Of a stretch of DNA of 5,509 nucleotides, positions 1 to 5,509 are shown one piece after another. The notes beneath the pieces are model-generated. The model saw only the letters and a list, made by a program, of their open reading frames with translations. It was not told the origin of the DNA and ran no database searches. The translations under genes were made by a program, and so were the position numbers. The DNA is from Planctomycetaceae bacterium. Lineage in GTDB: Bacteria; Planctomycetota; Phycisphaerae; Phycisphaerales; SM1A02. The stretch lies in NCBI GenBank assembly GCA_027488415.1, contig JAIYBS010000310.1, positions 1 through 5,509 of the forward strand, in the 5' to 3' direction. Positions within the stretch are counted from its first letter, which is position 1; every line of letters begins with the position of its first letter.

Positions 1-1380
1 ACGTTCACCGCGCCGGCGGCCGGCGACTACGTGCTCGCGATCGCAAGCGACGACGACGGGCTGCTGCTCGTCGGCCGCGAGTCGGACGGCGGCGCGCCGA
101 AGCCGGTCGCGAGCGTCAGCGGCTACGTCAACCCGGGCGACTGGGAGTCGCAGCCGACTCAGCGCGCCACCGTCACGCTCAACGAGGGCGAGCGGGTCAC
201 GATCGAAGCGCGTTCGTTCCAGGGCGGCGGCGGGAACCACCTCGCGGTCGGCGTGGTGCACCCCGACGGCCGCAGGGAGCAGCCGATCGGTTCGTTCGCG
301 GGCGACACGAGCTCGATGCCGCTCCTGCGGCGCGTGATCAACGCGAACCTGCGGCTCGGCGGCGCCGAGAACGCGGCCGCGATTGCGGCGATCGCCGCGA
401 ACCCGACGCTCGCGCCGACGGCGCGTGTCGAGGCGATGGACGCGCTCGCGGAGTTCCTGGCGCCCGGCGAGCGCGACCGCGTGATCGGCCACTGGCGGCC
501 GGTCGACGGCGCGGGGCGCTCGAAGGACGGGTACGTCGCCGTGCTGAAGCAGCGCGTGCCGAGCCTCGCGACGAACGCACCCAGCGCGGTTCGGACGATC
601 GCGCGCGAGCTCGCGACGAAGTACGGCGTGCCGATGGACTCGGGCGCGGCGCTCGCCGCCGTGCTCGACCGCGGCAAGCCCGCGCAGGAGCGCGTGGCAT
701 GCCTGATGCAGCTGGCGGCCGACAGCGACGCGAAGCTTCCCGAGGCGGTCGCCGCGGCGCTCGCGAGCGACGAGCCGCGACTCCGCGCGCAGGCGCGATC
801 GATCGTCGCGCGGCAGGACCCGACCAAGGGCATCGCCCTCCTGCAGGGGGCGCTCGCCGACGGGACGGTCGCAGAGAGGCAGTCGGCGATCGCGACGCTC
901 GCCGGCCTGGGCACGCCGGAGGCCGATGCGCTGCTCGCCTCACAGGCAGATGCGCTCGCGAAGGGCACGATCGCGGCCGAGCTCGCGCTCGATGCCTACG
1001 AGGCCGCGGATTCGCGCCCCGCGCTGAAGGCGATCGCCGCGTCGGTGAAGGCTGGCTACGAGCAGAAGTCGAAGTCCGGCGTGTTACTGATGGCGCTCTC
1101 CGGCGGCGACGCCGAGCGCGGCCGGCAGGTGGTGAACTACCACAGCGCGGCGGCATGCCTGCGATGCCACCTCGTCGAGGGCACCGGCGGCCACGCCGCA
1201 CCGAGCCTCGCGGGCGTGGCGAACCGCTACGACCGCGCCGGATTGCTCGACAGCCTGATCGAGCCGAACGCGAAGGTCGCGGACGGCTACGGGCCCATCA
1301 GCGCAATGCCCGCGATGGGCACGCTGCTGACGCCGCGCGAGATGCGTGACGTGGTGGAGTACCTGGCGACGTTGAAGTGA
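1..1380 (+). CDS. C-terminal part of exported PA14 / HEAT-like / c-type cytochrome protein (5' truncated)
   Basis: The frame is open from base 1, so the gene starts outside the window; 459 residues and a TGA stop are visible. Residues 1-100 read as the end of a PA14-type beta domain: a D-Y-V-L-A-I-A-S-D-D-D strand near residue 9, then V-A-S-V-S-G-Y, then a G-G-G-G-N-H-L-A-V-G motif near 75-84, a hallmark of planctomycete PA14 domains. Residues about 110-350 are alanine-rich helical repeats resembling HEAT repeats. Residues about 365-459 form a cytochrome c domain with heme motif C-L-R-C-H (bases 1156-1170) and a likely distal Met ligand in A-M-P-A-M-G (bases 1303-1320). The arrangement resembles the 'putative heme-binding domain' proteins of Planctomycetes and Verrucomicrobia, whose missing N-terminus often carries a dehydrogenase-like propeller. 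Such proteins act outside the cytoplasmic membrane, presumably in electron transfer from an oxidised substrate; the substrate cannot be told here. The heme domain looks short between the G-Y and M-P motifs. It converges on gmd. Confidence 0.85.
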   Translation, partial: TFTAPAAGDYVLAIASDDDGLLLVGRESDGGAPKPVASVSGYVNPGDWESQPTQRATVTLNEGERVTIEARSFQGGGGNHLAVGVVHPDGRREQPIGSFAGDTSSMPLLRRVINANLRLGGAENAAAIAAIAANPTLAPTARVEAMDALAEFLAPGERDRVIGHWRPVDGAGRSKDGYVAVLKQRVPSLATNAPSAVRTIARELATKYGVPMDSGAALAAVLDRGKPAQERVACLMQLAADSDAKLPEAVAAALASDEPRLRAQARSIVARQDPTKGIALLQGALADGTVAERQSAIATLAGLGTPEADALLASQADALAKGTIAAELALDAYEAADSRPALKAIAASVKAGYEQKSKSGVLLMALSGGDAERGRQVVNYHSAAACLRCHLVEGTGGHAAPSLAGVANRYDRAGLLDSLIEPNAKVADGYGPISAMPAMGTLLTPREMRDVVEYLATLK

Positions 1381-1390
1381 CGGAAGAGAT

Positions 1391-1413
1391 GCGGGGCCCC
1401 CCCGGCATGTTTC
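1391..1413. terminator. GC-rich terminator-like element between convergent genes
   Basis: The 36-base gap between the cytochrome gene stop and the gmd stop holds GCGGGG, a CCC loop and CCCCGGC. These can pair as a 6-bp stem with one bulged G (bases 1391-1406), followed on the plus strand by ATGTTTCCC. The T run is only three bases long, so this is at best a weak intrinsic terminator. Its placement between convergent stops and its likeness to the element at 5443-5467 are the main support. Confidence 0.35.
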
Positions 1414-1416
1414 CCG

Positions 1417-2466
<1,050 letters not shown>

Positions 2467-2506
2467 CGCACCGCGGATGCTAACTCGCCGCGCCCGCTAC
2501 ACCGAT

Positions 2507-4333
2507 CTACGCCGACCAGGCACCGAGAAGGACTCCGAGATCCGCGCCGCCCACGGTTCCGTCGCCGTCGAGATCGGAGCGTGCCTCCGAGCTCGCCCAA
2601 TCACCGAGGAGGACTCCGAGGTCGGCGCCGTTCACGACTCCGTTCCCGTCAATGTCCGGCGAGGATCCCTGGGCCTGAGGGGCACGGGCGACCTGAAGCA
2701 GGTCGATATTGACCGCCCCGGCGCCGCGAAGCGCGACGACCCGCAGCGCGACATATCCAAGGCGGTCAACGAGTCCTGCCGCGGAGAGTGGGCCGATCCA
2801 GCGTGCACCGGGAAGTGCGTCGGCGATCTCGTGCTCTCCGAGCTTCCGCCATCCGCCGGCCTGCTCTTCTGCGAAGATTCCGACGGTGACCGGCGACGTT
2901 CCGCCCTTGAACGCCTCCATGCCGATCCAGAGCTGCCCGTCCGCCATTCCGACGGACGGAGCGGTCGTTGAGAACTCCGCCTCGAGAAGCTGCGCGCCCG
3001 GATCCAATGTCGCCCGGAACGTCCGGCGATCCGCTCTTCGGAGTGACAGACGAGCTTCCACGCTGTCGGTTCCGTTGACCGTCACGGAATGCAGATCGCT
3101 CCGCCAGTTCGCCCGGATCGCGCGCTGCGTGGCGTCCCAATCGGCTCCTGCGCCGCCGGGCCACAACATGAACTCATCAATGCCGCGACCTCGAAGGAGC
3201 GCCATGAGCTCGACGAACTCGTCGGCCGAGACATCCCGTGTCGTCCCGTCGAGGCCGAAGGGAAGCGCGATTCCCGGATTGACGACCCAGGGCGTCACTT
3301 CCGACGAAGGCACTCCTCCGTACGAGAAGAGGCACGCATCGAGATTCGCGCGATGCAGCCTCATGTTTGCGCGCCAGGGATCCTCGTCGGCAGGGAAAAA
3401 GGTCTCGCCAAACACGTAGATGGCAGGCGCCTGAAGATCCGCGCGACCATCCCAGCGAGCAGACATCCACCCGCGATCCCACCACTCGAAGTCGGCGTAC
3501 TGCCGCAGGCTTCCGTCCGGCTCGACTCCGCCGTCCATCCGCATGGACTGCGCGAACTCGCTGCACCTCGAGTCCGGCCATGCGGCCTGAACCTTGGAGT
3601 AGAACGCGGCGTGCAGCGCGCCATCCACGGCTTCCCGCGACATGGAGTCCCACCAGGCCGACCAACCTCGGTTCGCGGGGTGATCCCTCGGCAGCGACGG
3701 AACGAAGTCAGGCGAGCCTGCTTCCTGCCAAAGCACGCTGACCGAGACTTCACGCGGAACTCCTGCCGGGTTCATCAGCAGAGGCTCCTGAGCCCATCTC
3801 GGATCCGACTGCATCGCGGCGAAGAGCTGCACGGGAGTCGTTCCCCAGCAAGGTTCGAGATTGGGCGGGTAGCACAGCGCAGGAAGCCTGAGTTCGCAGT
3901 CCAGGTGCCAACGACTCGGCGCCGGCACTCCGTCCGACGCCTGACGCGCGCGGTACCGAGCGATGAAGGAATCCATCCAAGCGCCCATCTGTGCCCGTCC
4001 GCTGGTCGTCCACGGCGAATGCGCGGTCGGGAATGCCGCCACGGCGTCGGACGGGTTTCCGACGAGCGTCCCGCGTCCCCAATTCTGGATGAGGATTGAC
4101 ACGTCTCCCGGTGCCGTTCCCGACTGCAGGATGCGATTGCAAACCGCGTCTGCCACCGACACCGCGGTGGAACTCGGACTCGCTCCGACAAACACCAATG
4201 GCACGAAGGTCGGATCGTTCGCGGCTTTGCCGACCGCGGGCGCCCAGAGCCATACCTTCGGCATTTCCGCCTGCGAATAGGAGGCGGCCAGTGACGGAAT
4301 ACAAATCGCAAGGGCCCGGAATCGCGTCGTCAT
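2507..4333 (-). CDS. Exported protein of unknown family with TIM-barrel-like domain and C-terminal dockerin-like repeats
   Basis: I do not recognise the family. The 608-residue product begins with a likely Sec signal peptide: basic M-T-T-R-F-R, a hydrophobic stretch, then S-Y-S-Q-A with predicted cleavage after residue 22. Residues about 25-410 resemble a (beta/alpha)8 glycosidase-type domain: strand S-I-L-I-Q-N-W-G (79-86), acidic W-H-L-D-C-E (142-147), Y-V-F-G-E-T-F-F-P (306-314), T-P-W-V-V-N-P-G (347-354) and G-I-D-E-F-M-L-W-P-G-G (384-394). It is rich in Trp, and the six cysteines of the mature protein (65, 146, 154, 162, 257, 334) all fall here, so disulfides are possible. D145, E147 and E310 are candidate catalytic acids by position only. 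Residues about 415-550 look beta-rich, perhaps a carbohydrate-binding or accessory sandwich. Residues 558-608 hold two dockerin/EF-hand-like loops. It precedes gmd by 40 bases and diverges from fcl, which suggests, but does not prove, work on a fucose-containing surface glycan. Confidence 0.88.
   Translation of the reverse strand: MTTRFRALAICIPSLAASYSQAEMPKVWLWAPAVGKAANDPTFVPLVFVGASPSSTAVSVADAVCNRILQSGTAPGDVSILIQNWGRGTLVGNPSDAVAAFPTAHSPWTTSGRAQMGAWMDSFIARYRARQASDGVPAPSRWHLDCELRLPALCYPPNLEPCWGTTPVQLFAAMQSDPRWAQEPLLMNPAGVPREVSVSVLWQEAGSPDFVPSLPRDHPANRGWSAWWDSMSREAVDGALHAAFYSKVQAAWPDSRCSEFAQSMRMDGGVEPDGSLRQYADFEWWDRGWMSARWDGRADLQAPAIYVFGETFFPADEDPWRANMRLHRANLDACLFSYGGVPSSEVTPWVVNPGIALPFGLDGTTRDVSADEFVELMALLRGRGIDEFMLWPGGAGADWDATQRAIRANWRSDLHSVTVNGTDSVEARLSLRRADRRTFRATLDPGAQLLEAEFSTTAPSVGMADGQLWIGMEAFKGGTSPVTVGIFAEEQAGGWRKLGEHEIADALPGARWIGPLSAAGLVDRLGYVALRVVALRGAGAVNIDLLQVARAPQAQGSSPDIDGNGVVNGADLGVLLGDWASSEARSDLDGDGTVGGADLGVLLGAWSA
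2521..2656 (-). repeat. Direct repeat encoding the paired dockerin-like calcium loops
   Basis: Two 55-base copies, 2521-2575 and 2602-2656, lie 81 bases (27 codons) apart and match at 43 of 55 positions by hand alignment. They encode the two calcium-loop repeats at the end of the secreted protein. Loop one has D560, D562, N564, G565, N568 and D571 at loop positions 1, 3, 5, 6, 9 and 12. Loop two has D587, D589, D591, G592 and D598, but Gly at position 9. Each is followed by L-G-V-L-L-G-x-W. This is an internal duplication within a domain, not a mobile repeat. Confidence 0.85.
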
Positions 4334-4450
4334 GGCAACATGCTACGGCCGACTGCATGGGGTGAAAAATCGATCGGAAGCGTCCGGAGAGGTCCGCTCG
4401 TGGCGTGCCGTACTTCCGGTCTGCCTCGGTTCATGGGACACTTCCCGCTC
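4334..4450. promoter_or_regulatory. Divergent intergenic region, presumed promoter region for both directions
   Basis: These 117 bases separate the minus-strand start of the secreted protein from the preferred fcl start, so both transcripts probably begin here or within the neighbouring gene's 5' end. The only AT-rich patch, G-T-G-A-A-A-A-A-T-C-G-A-T at 4362-4374, is the natural candidate core. On the minus strand, TTCACC, a 15-base spacer and TAGCAT give a weak -35/-10-like pair near 4342-4368. No convincing sigma-70 consensus, inverted repeat or operator was found. Confidence 0.35.
4386..4402 (+). promoter_or_regulatory. Shine-Dalgarno-like GGAGAGG before an in-frame GTG
   Basis: GGAGAGG at 4386-4392 stands seven bases before a GTG at 4400 that is in frame with fcl. 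It is the best ribosome-binding sequence ahead of this gene. Use of this GTG would add 17 residues before the Met at 4451. Those residues resemble nothing in the family, while the 4451 start gives the usual length and places the nucleotide fold at the N-terminus. The sequence alone does not settle which start is used. Confidence 0.3.
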
Positions 4451-5419
4451 ATGGACCTCTCGTCCCAGCGCATCCTCCTCACCGGCGGGGCCGGGTTCCT
4501 CGGGCGCGCCGTGCTCGAGCGGCTCGCCGCGCGCGGCGCGCGGGACGTCTTCGTGCCACGCCGGCGCGACTACGACCTGACGCGCGAGGCCGACGTCGAG
4601 CGCGTGTACCGGGACGCGAGGCCGGACGTCGTGATCCACCTCGCGGCCGAGGTCGGCGGCATCGGCGCGAACCAGGCGAATCCGGGGCGGTACTTCTTCG
4701 CCAACATGGCGATGGCGATGCACCTCATCGAACAGGGCCGCGCCGCCGGGATCCGCAAGTTCGTGCAGGCCGGGACCATCTGCGCCTATCCGAAGTTCAC
4801 GCCGGTGCCGTTCCACGAGGACCGGCTCTGGGACGGCTACCCTGAGGAGACGAACGCCCCCTACGGCATCGCGAAGAAGGCCGCGATGGTGATGCTCGAC
4901 GGCTACCGGCGGCAGTACGGGCTGGCGTCGGCGTACGTGCTGCCCGTGAACCTCTACGGGCCGTGGGACAACTTCGACCTTGGGACGTCGCACGTCATTC
5001 CCGCGCTCATCCGAAAGTGCGTCGAGGCGCGCGAGGCCGGGGCCGATCACGTCACGTGCTGGGGCACGGGAAGCGCGAGCCGCGAGTTCCTCTACGTGGA
5101 CGACGCCGCGGAGGGCCTGCTGCGCGCGGCGGAGGTGATGGAAGAGCCGACGCCGGTCAACCTCGGCACCAGCGCGGAGATCACGATCCGCGACCTGGTC
5201 GCGCTGATCGCGAGACTGAGCGGGTTCGCCGGGGAGATCCGTTGGGACGCGTCGAAGCCCGACGGGCAGCCGAGACGTTGCCTGGACACGGAGCGGGCCG
5301 AGCGATTGCTCGGCTGGAAGGCCGCGGTCGGACTCGAGGAAGGTCTGCGCCGCACCATCGACTGGTACGCGGCGAACCGCGGTCATCGAGCCATGCACGA
5401 TCCGTCGCGACCCGCGTGA
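4451..5419 (+). CDS. fcl: GDP-L-fucose synthase (GDP-4-keto-6-deoxymannose 3,5-epimerase/4-reductase)
   Basis: Fcl (WcaG) turns the Gmd product into GDP-L-fucose by 3,5-epimerisation and NADPH-dependent 4-reduction in the cytoplasm. From the ATG at 4451 the product is 322 residues, the usual family size, opening M-D-L-S-S-Q-R-I-L-L-T-G-G-A-G-F-L-G with the G-x-x-G-x-x-G at 12-18. Y138-x3-K142 (Y-G-I-A-K), C111 and H181 (S-H-V-I-P-A-L) match the catalytic Tyr/Lys and the Cys and His acid/base residues of the E. coli enzyme. The motif G-T-I-C-A-Y-P (108-114) has Thr109 where E. coli has the catalytic Ser; this is a recurrent subtype pattern and Thr can serve. Also present are V-N-L-Y-G-P-W-D-N-F (166-175) and S-R-E-F-L-Y-V-D-D (210-218). 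In-frame starts exist at 4340, 4400 (GTG with a Shine-Dalgarno) and 4433; 4340 would begin 6 bases from the opposite gene's start and is unlikely. The gene diverges from the secreted-protein/gmd pair. Confidence 0.94.
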   Translation: MDLSSQRILLTGGAGFLGRAVLERLAARGARDVFVPRRRDYDLTREADVERVYRDARPDVVIHLAAEVGGIGANQANPGRYFFANMAMAMHLIEQGRAAGIRKFVQAGTICAYPKFTPVPFHEDRLWDGYPEETNAPYGIAKKAAMVMLDGYRRQYGLASAYVLPVNLYGPWDNFDLGTSHVIPALIRKCVEAREAGADHVTCWGTGSASREFLYVDDAAEGLLRAAEVMEEPTPVNLGTSAEITIRDLVALIARLSGFAGEIRWDASKPDGQPRRCLDTERAERLLGWKAAVGLEEGLRRTIDWYAANRGHRAMHDPSRPA

Positions 5420-5442
5420 CGGGAACGGCCGCCGGAGATTGT

Positions 5443-5467
5443 GCCGGTGGCCCCCGGCGTGCTTTCC
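5443..5467 (+). terminator. Terminator-like hairpin after fcl
   Basis: GCCGG (5443-5447), a six-base loop and CCGGC (5454-5458) form a perfect 5-bp stem, extendable by two G-T wobble pairs, followed by GCTTTCCCC. An alternative pairing uses CGCCGG at 5430-5435 with CCGGCG at 5454-5459. The T run is short, so efficiency is doubtful. It lies 23 bases after the fcl stop and 13 bases before the stop of the putative convergent gene. Confidence 0.45.
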
Positions 5468-5471
5468 CCGC

Positions 5472-5509
5472 TCAGAACAACTCTCCCCGCTCCTCCGCCG
5501 TGAGCACCT
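5472..5509 (-). CDS. Probable C-terminal end of a convergent gene (fragment)
   Basis: Read on the minus strand, the right edge gives V-L-T-A-E-E-R-G-E-L-F and a TGA stop (TCA at 5472-5474). The charged, helical composition looks like a natural protein end, and the spacing to fcl mirrors the convergent gap at 1381-1416. Only 11 complete codons before the stop are visible, so no function can be given and the reading could be chance. Confidence 0.35.
   Translation of the reverse strand, partial: VLTAEERGELF

Noticed and set aside
159..968. 269-codon minus-strand open frame rich in Ser and Ala
   Set aside because: It is antisense to the PA14 / HEAT-like region, which has clear family motifs; the low-complexity composition reflects codon complementarity.
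31..1380. A gene starting at the GTG at base 31
   Set aside because: The frame is open to base 1 and the upstream codons continue the PA14 domain (F-T-A-P-A-A-G-D-Y), so base 31 is an internal Val codon.
2467..2506. Possible terminator between the secreted-protein gene and gmd
   Set aside because: Only a 4-bp GCGG/CCGC pairing with no T run could be found, so the gap was treated as an operon junction.
3089..4099. 336-codon plus-strand open frame
   Set aside because: It lies antisense to the secreted-protein gene, is rich in Arg and Pro, and has no domain-like motif, whereas the minus strand has a signal peptide and dockerin repeats.
4340..4450. N-terminal extension of fcl from the ATG at 4340
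   Set aside because: It would start 6 bases from the divergent gene's start codon, leaving no room for a leader, and the 37 extra residues lack any family resemblance.
4343..5398. 351-codon minus-strand open frame over fcl
   Set aside because: It is an antisense shadow of fcl; its Val/Arg/His-rich composition is typical of complement frames of GC-rich genes.

Overview
The window looks like chromosomal DNA from a high-GC planctomycete, probably of the Phycisphaerae type. Two proteins point there. One is a PA14 / HEAT-like / cytochrome c mosaic of a kind common in Planctomycetota. The other is a secreted protein ending in a duplicated dockerin-like calcium-binding repeat of the 'D-x-D-G-x-G-x-V-x-G-A-D-L-G-V-L-L-G-x-W' form that recurs in exported phycisphaeral proteins. 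Clear Shine-Dalgarno sequences are mostly absent, which also fits. The assignment is an inference from protein style; no rRNA or marker gene is present.

Layout from left to right. (1) Bases 1-1380, plus strand: the C-terminal part of a large exported c-type cytochrome protein, cut by the left edge. (2) Bases 1381-1416: a short convergent gap with a GC-rich terminator-like element. (3) Bases 1417-2466, minus strand: gmd, GDP-mannose 4,6-dehydratase, complete with an intact active site. (4) Bases 2507-4333, minus strand: a 608-residue exported protein of unrecognised family, with a signal peptide, a probable TIM-barrel-like glycosidase-type domain, a beta-rich domain and a C-terminal dockerin-like pair; it lies 40 bases upstream of gmd and is probably co-transcribed with it. 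(5) Bases 4334-4450: a divergent intergenic region that should hold promoters for both directions. (6) Bases 4451-5419, plus strand: fcl, GDP-L-fucose synthase. (7) Bases 5420-5471: a second convergent gap with an element resembling the one in (2), followed by what is probably the last few codons of another minus-strand gene.

Functionally, gmd and fcl are the two steps of de novo GDP-L-fucose synthesis: GDP-D-mannose to GDP-4-keto-6-deoxy-mannose (Gmd), then epimerisation and reduction to GDP-L-fucose (Fcl). They supply fucose for surface or exopolysaccharide. Unusually, the pair is divergent and separated by the dockerin-tagged secreted protein, a possible glycan-acting enzyme linked to the same surface polysaccharide. 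That link is inference from position only. The cytochrome protein at the left belongs to a separate transcription unit.

No tRNA, rRNA, CRISPR array, insertion sequence or attachment site was seen. The other long open frames are antisense or out-of-frame shadows produced by the high GC content.
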